This document shows positions 50,501 through 61,100 of a stretch of 64,000 nt of DNA, one piece after another; position 1 is the stretch's first letter; every line of letters begins with the position of its first letter. The notes under the pieces are model-generated. The model ran no database searches. It was given only the letters and a program-made list of their open reading frames with translations, and had not been told where the DNA came from. Source of the stretch: Chloroflexota bacterium (lineage in GTDB: Bacteria > Chloroflexota > Anaerolineae > Caldilineales > Caldilineaceae); assembly GCA_018969295.1 (NCBI GenBank), contig JAGWYN010000012.1, positions 1-64,000 on the forward strand. Reading direction: 5' to 3'. The position numbers were made by a program, and so were the translations under genes.

Positions 50501-52182
50501 TTGTCCATCTCTCCTTGGTGGACCGAGCTGGTTGGCTGGCCGTTGAGATAGGCGGCCAACCTTGTCTGCATTTGGGTTTTGTCTTGGGCTGTGATGCTGA
50601 GGCGGTGTGCGAAGTGGCTGCGTCCGACATGGGCGGTGTGGCAGATATTTTCCAGAGTGGCTGTGGGGTCGTTTTCCGGGCAGTCGGTCAGAAACTGCAG
50701 GTAGCGTTGGGCCTGGCTGTGCAGTGCCTGTGGGCTTTTGGCAGAGAGGGTCAGCAGCTGGTGTGAACGGGGGGGGAGGGGCGTCGTTGCGGGGGAGGGA
50801 GGGGCGCCTGCCAGGATCAGATGTGCGTTGGTTCCGCTCAGCCCAAACGAACTCAGCCCGGCGATGCGTTCCTGGGCGGGTGGGGGCTCGGTCTCTCCTG
50901 TGGGTGGCCAGGGGATGGCGGTGGTTGGGATCTGTACGGGCGAGTGGGCCCAGTCAATCTGTGGGTTGGGGTGTTGCAGGTGGAGGTGGGGTGGAATTTC
51001 ACCCTTTTGGAGCGACAGTGCCACCTTCATCAGACCGACGATGCCTGCGGCAAACTCCAGGTGGCCGACATTTGTCTTAACGGAACCGACATAGAGGGGG
51101 CTGGAGCGGTGTTGAAAGACCTCATTCAGCGCTCCGATCTCGATCGGATCTCCCAGTTGTGTGCCGGTGCCGTGTGCTTCGACGTAGCCGACCTGTTCGG
51201 GTTTCACCTTGGCATCTTCCAGTGCCCGTCGAATCACCCGGACTTGGGAAGGGCCGTTGGGGATGGTCAAGCCGCCGCTGGGTCCGTCCTGGTTGACGGC
51301 TGTGCCACGGATCACGGCGGCGATCGAATCGCCGTCGGCGAGGGCGTCCCGCAAACGTTTCAAAACGACCATGCCGCACCCTTCTCCGCGCACATAGCCG
51401 TCGGCTGCTGCATCGAAGGTTTTGCAGCGGCCGTCGTTGGACAACAGATAGTCGGCGAAGAGCAGGGTGACATCTGCGTCGATCATCAGGTTGACGCCGC
51501 CGGCCAGGGCAGCCACACATTCGCCGTTGCGCAAACTCTGGCAGGCCAGATGGACTGCGGTCAAGGAAGAGGAACAGGCTGTGTCGACCGAAAGACAAGG
51601 GCCTGTGATGCCCAGCCAGTAGGAGATGCGACCTGCTGCTGTGCTCAGCGCATTGCCGGTGGCGACGTGCAGGTCGCCCGCTTCTTTGACACAAAACTTG
51701 TTGTATCCGCTTGAGCCGCCCCCGATAAAGACGCCGACTTCTGTGTTGTACAATTCTGCTGGCACCCAGTTGGCGTCTTCGAGTGCCTCCCAGGTTGTTT
51801 CCAACAAAAGTCGGTGGGCTGGATCCATCACACTCACTTCGTAGGGGGAAAGCCCAAAAAACGCGGCATCGAACTGGTCCACCGCTGCCAAAAATCCGCC
51901 GCGGTGGATGGCGTCGGCCAGTGCAGGGGGGGGAGGCGCTGTCAGCTGTGCGTGTTCGCGTGCGGCCCGTTCCTGCGGCAAGATGCGAATGCAATCTCGT
52001 CCATTTTGCAGATTGTCCCAGAACTGTGTGGGTGTGTCTGCGTCTCCTGGGTAGTGGCAGCCCATGCCGACGATAGCGATCGGTTCGTGGTAGCCAGCCA
52101 GTTCTTTTTCCAATTTTTGAATCACGACGACAGATTTCTGCAGGGCAGCCATCCATTCGTTGGTGGTCGATTGTTTTGTCAT
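44563..52182 (-). CDS. Hybrid PKS-NRPS: KS-AT (no ACP)-C-A(Ser)-T-E
   Basis: A 2539-aa protein. A short N-terminal coiled-coil docking segment (1-30) leads to a ketosynthase (about 33-455; Cys in DTACSSS near 202, His in EAHGTGT and TNVGHLE) and an acyltransferase (about 560-880; GHSLG near 660, specificity motif VAAH instead of malonyl HAFH). A Pro-rich linker (about 905-1040) with three EPASPPV repeats and a Gln-rich helix stands where an ACP is expected. Then come a condensation domain (HHILVDG near 1137), an adenylation domain (TSGSTGKPKG near 1609; pocket DVWHLSLVD-K, the serine code), a carrier domain (VGGDSI near 2005) and an epimerase (LTPIQHWFF, HHLAVDG near 2190). Predicted output: D-Ser added to a polyketide. 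Stop and start overlap the upstream PKS by 1 nt. Confidence 0.9.
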   Translation of the reverse strand: MTKQSTTNEWMAALQKSVVVIQKLEKELAGYHEPIAIVGMGCHYPGDADTPTQFWDNLQNGRDCIRILPQERAAREHAQLTAPPPPALADAIHRGGFLAAVDQFDAAFFGLSPYEVSVMDPAHRLLLETTWEALEDANWVPAELYNTEVGVFIGGGSSGYNKFCVKEAGDLHVATGNALSTAAGRISYWLGITGPCLSVDTACSSSLTAVHLACQSLRNGECVAALAGGVNLMIDADVTLLFADYLLSNDGRCKTFDAAADGYVRGEGCGMVVLKRLRDALADGDSIAAVIRGTAVNQDGPSGGLTIPNGPSQVRVIRRALEDAKVKPEQVGYVEAHGTGTQLGDPIEIGALNEVFQHRSSPLYVGSVKTNVGHLEFAAGIVGLMKVALSLQKGEIPPHLHLQHPNPQIDWAHSPVQIPTTAIPWPPTGETEPPPAQERIAGLSSFGLSGTNAHLILAGAPPSPATTPLPPRSHQLLTLSAKSPQALHSQAQRYLQFLTDCPENDPTATLENICHTAHVGRSHFAHRLSITAQDKTQMQTRLAAYLNGQPTSSVHQGEMDKGGLAVAFLFTGQGSQYLQMGRTLYETQPLFRQQIDRCEAIAPSTLGRSLLDLLYPATPPTHQDLLTSHRCGQAATYAVECALADLWISWGISPAWVLGHSLGDFAAAYTAGVFSLEEGFQLVATRGRLMEKAVGKMVSVLASADEVAPFLTDPAQVTVAAYNGPDSVVLSGEEKAVTAVTVQLQAAGFKTYTLAIPVAAHSPLLEAVLTEFEAAVRNMTLAAPRLPVVSSMTGQRVTTPLTDPTYWRQHLRQPVRFADAAQTLLAQGCRCFVEIGPKPTLLGLVEALAPAVSTEAPLSFLFLPSLHETVPDWEQLLTSLGALYTQGAPVQWQAVDQAYANTKVHLPTYAFQRQRFWVQPPPSAEPASPPVEPASPPVEPASPPTAPLTRLPPPALERLLQQQLQVTQRVIHEQLAFLRKQPPPPPARLPSPPPLASTELPPPTTEEARQSPTTPAQYQLWLLSQISPQGALAYHERLLIQFDGTVKTDFLQTAFQQIVDRHEALRATFHADGQMQTFHPQMPIQLTLHPLDAEGVAAWLDAESRQPFDFARGPLLRAALLQLAPQKQLLVFTAHHILVDGISLSILLDELIALYAALTQGHPKTLPPAQQFSEYVRWQIEQEPTPLFQRQARYWLAQLAPPLPLLNLPTDQTYPPVKSYHGGRHTHLLEPALVRALKQTSLQQGCTHFMTLLAAYMAFLHRLTRQTDLLVGVPTAGRGLEGSESLVGYCTHLLPIRSQMHQGTTFLDYLRSLKALLLDAYEHSDYPYAKLLDRLQIAHDASRPPLLSTIFNLDKPHPTTALPGVTLSFPPSPRPFVHFDLALNILDLPDSWVLEWSYNADILDATTAERWCHHLKTFLASIAADPGQPLDTLALLTPAERQQLLVDWNNTAADFPQEKCIHTLFEEQVERTPNAVAVRFEEKELTYAELNRRANQLAHRLQELGVGPDLLVGLCVERSLEMVVGLLGILKAGGAYVPLDPTYPPERFAFMLQDAAAPVLLTQVHLSKTLPPTDAQILCLDRDWPAAHPEKNPDSSVQPHHLAYVIYTSGSTGKPKGAMNAHQGVVNRLVWMQETYRLQHDDRVLQKTPFSFDVSVWEFFWPLLTGARLVVARPEGHKDPSYLATTLRQEQITTLHFVPSMLSAFLSAESIGSCTTLRRVLCSGEALGYDLQQRFFAASAAELHNLYGPTEAAVDVSYWACRRQDRRKIVPIGRPVANTQLYVLDVGLNPVPVGLSGELHIGGVQVGYGYLNRPELTAEKFIPNPFGPGRLYKTGDLARWLPDGNIEYLGRIDHQVKIRGFRIELGEIESVLLQHPAVQEVVVAAREDQPGEQRLVAYVVSPTQLPPEPTPDAELWLALRDYLRTKVPEYMVPAAFVQLKTLPLNANGKVDRNALPMPAPPQRGSSPVRLPRTQIEEALSTIWRSVLRLEQVSLDDNFFAVGGDSILSIQVATRARQVGLALTPHQIFQFPTLVQLAAVVEADTRPQAEQGPVTGPLPLTPIQHWFFQQNWSEPHHFNQSVLLQTTAAANIAWLEQALNQLISHHDALRLRFTQTTTGWTQFNAPNGEILQVERIDLSTIPAATRPQRLLTEADRIQRSLDLAQGPLLRAAFFDYGPHQPGRLLLVIHHLAVDGVSWRILLEDLQNAYDALRHGTPLQLPAKSSSFHAWAHWLAQQGVALAATHRAGWQAITHPPASQLPYGLPVDDPAGLALNRVAARQELTAALTADETRSLLHQAPAAYHTQINDLLLAALVQCLGEWSGEHTLLIELEGHGRTQIDAPTPESAAPHPLDLSRTVGWFTSLFPVRLLWSHTEPGPLIQSVKEQLRQIPQQGISYGILRYLNNDQRLAPVPPPALLFNYLGQFDPAPQTETALVLGFAPETPGQTQSPQGTRSHLLEIDAVILQGELRFTWGFSPLLHQPSTIARLAQRYCEHLRTLLNHCLAKESSSFTPSDFPELTIDQTGLDRLLDEVQSGLEE
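49360..49422 (-). repeat. Tandem 21-bp repeat in the KS-AT/NRPS linker
   Basis: Three consecutive near-identical 21-bp units (starting at 49360, 49381 and 49402) encode the heptapeptide PVEPASP repeated in the linker behind the acyltransferase. Because they are in-frame, copy-number change would only alter linker length. Confidence 0.8.
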
Positions 52183-55100
52183 CAGGCGACATCCCCAAAT
52201 TTTTGATCGATAAATGCCAGCAATTCGGCGCTGGACAACTCTTCTACTGCGGCCAGGGCTGCCTGTTCGGGCTGTTCTTCCGCCTCCTGGTCTGCCGGGT
52301 CGCTGGCCAGCTGCAGAACGTCGTACAGCAGATAAGGAATCAGCGCATCCAGGGTTGGATAGTCGAACAACAAGGTGGAGCGCAACGGGCAGCCCAGGTT
52401 GGCCTGGATTTTATTTCTCAGCTCGACAGCCATCAACGAATCCAGACCAAAATCAAAGAGACGGCTGCGCATGTCAAGGGCATCGCCGTTTTTCAGCCCT
52501 AGAACGGCTGCGATTTCGGCGCGCAAGTAGGCTTTGAGCAGAGGGATGCGCTGTTCTCCTGGGCGTTCGCGCAGCTGCTGGAGGAGGTTCTGGTCGGGGC
52601 GGGGGCTGGTCGGGCTTCGTCTGGATTCCAACCGGGCGAGCTGGGCGGGGATCACCCCGATCTGGGGGAGTGTCTGGCCCAGCAGGTAGCGGAACAGGGC
52701 GCGTCCCTGTTCTGCTGCAATCAGGCTCATGCCTTGTGTCTGCATGCGTTCGTGGAGTGGTGCGGCCATGCCTGCTTCTGCCCAGGGTCCCCAGTTGATG
52801 CTCAGGCCGGGCAGTCCCTGTTGGTGGCGTGCCTGCATCAGTGCATCCATAAAGGCATTGGCTGCGGCATAGTTGCCTTGCCCTGGCGAGCCCAGGAGGG
52901 CTGCTGCCGACGAGAAGCAGACAAAAAAGTCCAGCGGCAGCTGGCGTGTCAAACAGTGGAGATGCCAGCTGCCGTGCACTTTGGGGTGCATGACCGTGGC
53001 CAGGCGGGCGGCTGACTGTTGCAGGAGCACGCCGTCGTCGAGCAGACCTGCGGCGTGGAGAATGCCGCGCAGCGGGGCGATCGTCTGGCAGTAGGCCAGC
53101 AGACCTTCTACTTCGGCGCGTTTGCTGAGATCGGCTGGTACCACGTGGAGGGTTGCGCCTTTGGCTTCCAGGGCGCGCAGCCGTTTTTGAACGCCATCTG
53201 GCTGGCCAGCTGCCAAGCCGTGCCGGCTGTTCAGGATCAGGGACGTGGCTCCTTCTGCGACCAGTTCTTCGGCCATCTGCAGGCCGAGCGCGCCGAGTCC
53301 GCCGGTAATGAGATAGCTGGCGTCCTGTCGTAGAGGGAGGGGTGCAGTTTTTTGAAAAGAGATCACGATTTTGCCGACGTGTCTGGCCTGCTGCATCCAT
53401 CGGAAGGCGTCGGCGATTTCTTCCCGGCCAAACAGGGTGTAGGGGAGTGCGTTCAGCCGGCCTGCTGCAAATTCGGCGTGCAATGCTTGCCAGAGGCGCG
53501 GGTGCAGGGTAGGGTCTTGGGTGCCGGCTTCGGCGATGTCAAAGGGGTAGTATGCGGCATCGGGCCGTTGGCTTTGTACGCGGTCGACGGGCCAAATGCC
53601 CACTTTGCCGATTTCGACGAAGCGCCCGCCTGGGCGCAACGTGGCAAAACTCTGTTCGATGAACTCGCCGTTGAGGCTGTTGAAGACAACGTCGACCCCT
53701 TCTCCTGCGGTTTTTGCGAGGATTTCCTGGGCAAAATGCAAGGTTCGAGAGTCGTAGATCGACCCAACGCCCTGTTTTTGCAAGAAGTCCCATTTGCCAG
53801 TGCTGGCGGTGCCATGGACGGTGGCGCCTGTGCTTTGGGCAATTTGTACGGCTGCCTGGCCGACCCCGCCAGCGGCGGCATGGATCAGCACTTCTTCGCC
53901 GGGTTGCAGGTTGCCCAGTTCTTTCAGCCCGTACCAGGCAGTCAGGTAGGCGGCCGGCAGGGTGGCGGCCGCTTCAAAGGTGAAGCGATCTGGAATTTTT
54001 GTCACTGCGGCGGCGGGGATCAGGAGGTAGTCGGCGAAGGTGCCGTTGTGGATTCCCATGACCCGGTCGCCGACAGTGACTTCGGTCACCCCTTTGCCCA
54101 CGTTGACGACGACGCCGGCAAATTCAACCCCCAGCCCGACTTTTTGTGGGTCGTGCACCTGGAGCACCTCGGCGTAATAGTCTGCCAACAGCCCCAGCGT
54201 GTTGAGCAGATCTCGGAAGTTCAGGCCAGCTGCGTGGACTGCAATCTCGACCTCTTTGGCGGCTGGCGGCTGGCGCAGCAGTGGAACCAGGGTCAGGTCG
54301 TCGATCGAGCCGTAGCGGGAGAGCTGCAGACGCTGGGGAGAGGGGGTGGTGGGTGTGGGGCAAGGGGTCAGGCTGGCGACATACCGCAGATCTTGCCGGT
54401 AGGCAATCTGGAGTGCGGTCGGTTTTTCGACGGCCAGTGCGGCCTGGGCTTCCTGCAACAACTGGGGAATGGCTTGTGGGCTGTCGACGGCGGCCAGATC
54501 GATGCAGGTGCATCCGAGTTCTGGGAATTCCAGGGCAATGGTGCGTGCCAGACCCCAGAGCATGTTGTCGGCTGCGCGGCGTGCTGTAGGGGGGAGGGCG
54601 GCCATCTCGGTGGTCTGGAGCGTATGCAGGGGGGAGGGGGTCTGTGAATTTTCTGTGACAATCCACAGGCGTGCCGCAGGGGTGGTTGTAACCAGTGCCT
54701 GTGTGAGATGCAGCAGTGCTGCGGTGTGGGTCAAGGCCTGGTCGGGCACCTCCAGCTCCTGCCAGCCATCCTCTGGCCCGCTTCTGTAGAAGACGCCGAC
54801 AGTGAGGGAGGGGGAATTCAGCCGGGAAGCCATTTCGGCCAGCAGCTGTGAAAAGGCGTCTGGGCGCAGCGGTGGCAGCGTGGCCTGGTAGTGGGAGCTG
54901 CTGTTTTGCTGCTGCAGCCCATAGTGTTCCCCGAAGGTGACCAGCACTGTGGGAGACCCAGTTGTCTCCAGTGCGGCGGCCAACGCTCTGTTGAAGTGGT
55001 CGGTGTTTTCTGGGGCTGTCCCCAAAACCAGCCAGAGGTGTGGTGGGCGGAGGGGGGGCAGGGGGAGAGCCAGCGGCTGGTGGGTCCAGGCTGGGGTATA

Positions 55101-58100
55101 GAGCCACTCTGTGTGCAGGTAGGTCTCCTGGACGGCGGCTGCTGGGGCGGGGCGCAACTCAAAACCGTGCACGGTTGCCAGCACGGTGCCGGTTGCGGTG
55201 AAGAGGGTGATCTGCCAGCGCTGTTCGGTTTCTTGGCGGACATGGCACCACAGCGGGTCCTGGGGGGGGGGTGGCGCGTAAAAGGTGAAGGTTTCCAGGG
55301 CAAAGGGCAACAACGTGGCCAGCTGTCCTTCTGTGCGTTCCTGGTCGAGCATGGCTGCTGCTACCAGCTGAAAAAAGGTGTCGATCAAGCTGGGAAAGAG
55401 CGGGTAGCCATGGCTGTTGACTTCAGCGGGTTGTGCCAGCTGGGCAATGGCTTCTCCCTTTCCTTCGTTGCGCCAGATTGCCTGCAGCCATCGAAACTGG
55501 GGGCCCAGGGTGATCTGTGCAGCTTCCATCGCGGCAAAGACGGCGCTGGCAGCCAGGGGGGTGTTGCAGCGCAGCTGCAGGGCTGCCCGATCGATCGGGG
55601 GGGGGGCTGTGGGCGCGGGGGGGAGCAGTCGGCCAGTGGCATGGGTCAGGAGGGGGCTGGCTGCGCCATTTTCGGCGGTGAAGCTGACGATTTGGAAGGA
55701 AATTTCGGCGGCAGGGGGGAGGGTTGCCACATACTGGACGGTGCGTGTTGTGTGGGCTGGCAGGCTGAGCACCTGTGGAAAGACGACATCGTGCAGCTGG
55801 CAGGGCCCTTGTCCGAGCAGCTCTGCGGCGCTGAGGGCCAGTGCCAGATGGCAGGCGCCTGGCACGACGACTGCGTCGTAGACAACATGGTCGTCCAGAA
55901 ACGGCAGGGAGAGGGTGCTGAACTGTTTTTCAAACACGATCTGCTGCTGCAGCGGCAGGTGCATCTGCCGGTCAACGAGCGGGCGCAGCCCGGTGACGGC
56001 GGGGGGAGGGGTGGGTGTCAGCCAGCAGGGTTGCCGCTGGAAGGGGTAGGTGGGCAAAACCACCTTGCGGGGAGGGTCGGGCGGATAGACCGCTGGCCAG
56101 TCGATTGTGGCTCCCTGTGTATAGAGTGTGCCCAGGCTGGTGAGCAGCTGGTGCCAGTCCCCCTGGCCGGGGCGGAGAGACGGGAGATATGTGGGAGGCG
56201 GCGTGGAAACGGCTGTTTCTTCGGGAGGGGGGGAGGCCAGCCATTGGCTGGCCATGCCGATCAGGAGCGGTTTGGGGCCAATCTCCAGAAAAACGTCGAC
56301 TCCCTGTTTGTGCAGGGTGGCGATACCGTCGTCGAAACGTACGGGGTTGCGTACATGGCGGACCCAGTAGTCGGGGGTTGCGATATCGCTGTCGGCCAGC
56401 TGGCCGGTCAGGTTGGAGACCAGGGGCAGGGTTGGTGGGTGATAGGCGATCGTGTCGGCAATGGCTTTGAACTCTGCCTGCATCGGTTCCATCAGGGGCG
56501 AGTGAAAGGCGTGTGAGACAGCGAGCGGCTGGGTTTTGATGCCTTCGGATTCCAGCTGCCGGACAATGGCCAGGACTGTTGTGCGTTCGCCAGAGAGAAC
56601 GACATGGGTGGGCCCATTGAACGCTGCGATCGAGACAGCTGCAGGCTGGTTGGTTGCGACAAGGAATTGGTGGACTTTTGCTATCTCTGCCTGCACGGCG
56701 ACCATCATGCCCGGCTGTGTCAAGGCGCCCATCAGGCGCCCGCGTGCTGCGACCAGTTTGAGCCCTTCGGCGAGGCTGAAGACCCCGGCGACACAGGCGG
56801 CGGCGAGTTCACCGACGCTGTGTCCGAGCAGGCAGACGGGTTGGATTCCCCAGCGCAACCAGAGCTGGGCCAGCGCGTACTCGAGCATGAACAGTGCTGG
56901 CTGTGTATATTGTGTCTCGTCGAGCCGTGTGTGGGAGGAGGGGTCGGCTGGATAGAGCACCGCCAACAGGGATTCGCCCAGAGAGCTCTGCAACAAGGTG
57001 TCGCACTCGTCCAGCAGTCGGCGAAACTCTGGCTCAGTGGCATAGAGCTCGCGGCCCATGTTGACATATTGTGCGCCTTGTCCGGTGAAAAGAAATGCCA
57101 CGCGCGGGGGCTGTTCGGGCGAGTGCAGGAGAGCGCTCTCCTGTCGGGAGTGCGTCAGTTTCTCCTGGAGATCTGGCAGCGACTCAGCGACGATGGCGAG
57201 GCGGTGGTGGAAGTGGTTGCGTCCGAGGGTGGCGGTGGCGCAGAGCTCGTCGAGTCGGGGGGGGGAGCTGCGGAGAAAATCTGCGTACTGGGCGCCGATC
57301 TGGTCGAGAGCGGTCGCTGTTTTGGCGGAGAGCGGCAGCAGATAGGAGGGGCGGGGGGAGGGGGAGGGCGGCGGTGGGGGAGGTGCGGCAGCGACGATGA
57401 GATGGGCATTGGTGCCGCTGATCCCGAATGCGCTGACACCGGCCAGGCGTTCGGCGGCGGGCCAGGGGCGCAGGGTGGTCGGCACTTCGATGGCCAGTTC
57501 GTCCCAGTCGATGTACGGATTGGGGGTATTGAAATGGAGGTGGGGGGGGATTTCGCGGTGGTGGAGTGCCAGCACGACTTTGACAAAACTGGCAATCCCG
57601 GCAGCGGCTTCCAGATGGCCCACGTTGGTTTTGACCGACCCGACCAGCAACGGTGTTGGGCGGTCGTGGCCGAAGACGCTGCCCAGGGCGCGCATTTCCA
57701 GCGGGTCTCCCAGTGCGGTGCCGGTGCCGTGGGCTTCGACGTAGGCGATGGAGGCTGGCGTTGTGTGTGCATTGGCCAGGGCCTGGCGCAACAATTTTTC
57801 CTGGGCGCGTTTGTTGGGGACAGTCAGGCCGCTGCTGGGGCCATCGTGGTTGACTGCACTTCCTTGGATCAAAGCCAGGATCGGATCGCCGTCGGCCAGG
57901 GCGTTGCTGAGGCGTTTCAAAACGACCATGCCGCAGCCTTCCCCGCGGCCATAGCCGTCTGCTGAAGCGTCGAAGGTTTTGCAGCGTCCGTCGGGGGCCA
58001 GCGCCTGCATCTGTGAGAGCAGAACATGTCCGGCGGGGGAGATCATCAGCTGTACGCCGCCGGCCAGGGCGAGATCGCACTCGCCTGCCCGCAAACTTTG

Positions 58101-61100
58101 GCAGGCCAGATGGAGGGCGACCAGGGCAGAGGAACAGGCGGTGTCGACGGCCAGGGTGGGGCCTTGCAGACCCAGGGTGTAGGCCAGGCGGCCAGCGGCA
58201 AGGCTGTGGCCGCTGCTGGTGACCGCATGGGTGTCCAACTCGGCCAGATTTTGAACCGTGTGGGGGGTGCCATATTCGCTGGTGCTGATCCCGACAAAGA
58301 CCCCGGTCTGGCTGTCGACGAGGGAGCGCGGCGCGAGCGCGGCACGTTCCAACGCTTCCCAGCTGACCTCCAGGAGCAGGCGATGTTGCGGGTCGATCCC
58401 GCGCGCCTCACGCGGGGAAATCCCGAAAAAGAGGGGGTCGAACTGGTCGATGGCCTCCAGGAAGGCGCCGTTGCGTGTGTACATCTTGCCGGGGGCAGGG
58501 CGCTGCGGGTCGTAGTAGTTGTCGACAGGCCAGCGTTCGGGTGGAATTTCGCGCACGCAATCGACCCCATTTCGCAGCAACTCCCAGAAGGCTTCTGGTG
58601 AAGAGGCTCCTGGGAAGCGGCAGCCGATGCTGAGCACGGCGATCGCCTCGTGCGTCTGGGCTGTGGCTGGGTGTGGGGGGGCAGCGGGCAAGGCGGGCGC
58701 GGCGGAAGGGGGGGTGGTCGGCAGCAGGGGCCACAGATAGCCGGTCAACGCTGCGACTGTAGGGTATTCCAGGGCGACGGTTGCGGGCAGGGGCAGCGCC
58801 AGTTCTGTGGCGAGCTGCCGTCTCAGTTCGAGGGCCATCAACGAATCCATGCCCAGCTCAGCAAAGCCCTGATGGGAGGGGAAGTTCTGCAGCTGCAGCA
58901 GTTGGCGCAGCTGTTCGTGGATCCAGCGTTCCAGCGTTTCGGGGGACGAGAAGGAGTGTGTTGAGGGGGCGGGGGGAGGGGCAGCGGGCGGGCCGGCTGG
59001 CTGGCCGGCTGTTGGGTCAAGTCTGGAGAGAAAAGGGCGGGCTCTGGCGAATTCATAGAGTGGTCTCAGGCGATCCCACTGGATATCTGCGACGACCATC
59101 TGTGCCGCTGTGGTGGAGAGCAGGTGGGTCTGCAGGGCAAGGGCCTGGTGGGGGGCGAAGGCATGGACTCCTATTGCCAGGAACATGGCCTGGGCCTCTG
59201 CGCTGGCAAGCCCGTCTGTCCAGGGGCCCCAGGCAATGCTCAAGGCGGGAAGCCCTTGGGTGTGTCGATAGGCGGCCAGCCCATCCAAAAAATGATTGGC
59301 TGCGCCGTAGTGGGCCTGTTGTTTGCTTCCCCAGATACCGGCACCGGACGCGTAGCAGACAAAGAAATCCAAGGTCAGCTTTTGGGTGAGCTGGTGCAGG
59401 ATCCAGCCGCCGAGTTTGGGGCGCATCACAGCGGCCACATCGACCCACTGCATGCTGGTGAGGGGTTGGAAGCCAGCCACGCCGGCGGCATGAAACAGTC
59501 CGCGCAGCGGATAGGGGCTCTCTGCGATTGTGTCGAACAGACGCTGCATGGCCTCTTCGTCGGCGACATCTACCTGGGCGATTTCCACCTGGACCCCTCT
59601 GTTTTGCAGGGCTGTAACAGCGGCCTGTTGGGCGGCCTGGACGATCCCATGTCGTCCTGTCAAGAGGAGATGGCGTGCGCCCTGGTCTGCCAGCCAGCCG
59701 GCGAGGTGCAGGCCGAGTGCGCCGAGTCCCCCGGTGATGAGGTAGTGCGCGTCGCTCCGGAGGGTCCAGGGGGTGGGGGAGGTCGGCAGTTTTTGGCAAC
59801 GAACCAGCCGTGCTGCGTAGCGGTGGCCCTTGCGGTAGGCAATTTGGTCTTCGCCGTCTTCAGTGTTTTTGCAGAGTTCGGTCAAGAGTTGCTGGGCGGC
59901 TGCTTCTGCTGTCATCTCGCCATCCAGATCGACCAGCCCGCCCCACAGCTGAGGATATTCCAGCCCGATCCCGCGTCCCAGACCCCAGAGGGGGGTTTGG
60001 TCCACTGCGACTGTTGTCTGGTCGGGTGTCACCTGTTGTGCAGCTTGGGTGACGATCCAGAGGCGGGGGGCGTCCTGTGGGGGGGCGGCCAGTGGGGGGG
60101 CGGCCAGTGTCTGGAGGATGTGCAGGATGCTGCTGCAGGATTTTTGTTGCCGCTGTTCCAGCATCTGGAAAGTGAGGGGGGCGGGTGGATTCAGTCCCCA
60201 GAGGTGGACCACACCGCGCAGGGGCACTCTGGAGGGGGTATTTTGTTGGAGCCATTCGGCGATCGCTGCGGGCGGGGTGTGGGCGGCAAAGAGTTGGGTC
60301 TGTTCGCCGAGGGCTTCGAGTTGGCGAGCCAGCGCTGTGCCCACGCCCTGGGTGTCGGCCAGCAGCAACCAGGCTCCTGGCAAAGCTGGGGGCAGTGTGT
60401 TGTGGCCGGGCGTTGTTTCCCAGTCGACCTTGTAGAGCAGGGGGGAGGGGGGGGCTTCTCCGGTGGGCAGCCAGCAGCGCTGCCGCTGGAAGGGGTAGGT
60501 GGGCAGCGGGACCTTGCAGGGGCGTTGGGGGTGGAGGGCTGGCCAGTGTGGTGTGGCGCCCAGCGTATAGAGGGTTCCGAGGCTGGTGAGCAGTTGCTGC
60601 CAGCTTCTGCGGTCTGCGTGCAGGCTGGGCAGCCTGACTCCTTGGGCATCCCCGGTCAGTCCCAGCAAGGTGGTCTGGGGGCCGATTTCCAGCCAGATGT
60701 CGACACCTGCTGCGCTGATTGTCGCCACGCCCTCGGCGAAACGGACGGCTTCTCGTGCCTGGCGTACCCAGTACTGCGGGTGGGTCACCTCGTCGGCGAC
60801 GAACTGTCCGGTCAGATTGGAGACCAGCGGCACTGTGGGAGGGGCATAGGTGATTTCGGCGGCCACGCTGGCGAAGGCTGCCAGCATCGGGTCGAGCAGT
60901 GGTGAGTGGAACGCCTGGGAGACGGCCAACGGGCGTGTCTTCACCCCTTCGGCTTCCAGCTGGGCGGCCACTGCCTGCACATCTGCCCGTTGTCCGCTGA
61001 GGACGACGCTGGTGGATCCGTTGATGGCGGCGACCGCCACCGTGGCTGCGTAGGGGGCCACGGCGTTCTGGGCGTGTGCGACTTCTGTGAAGGCTGCCAC

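Noticed and set aside
54400..55150. A second active ketoreductase in PKS module 2 between DH and ER
   Set aside because: This segment is the structural, non-catalytic half of the KR that normally precedes ER; it has no GGxGxxG motif.
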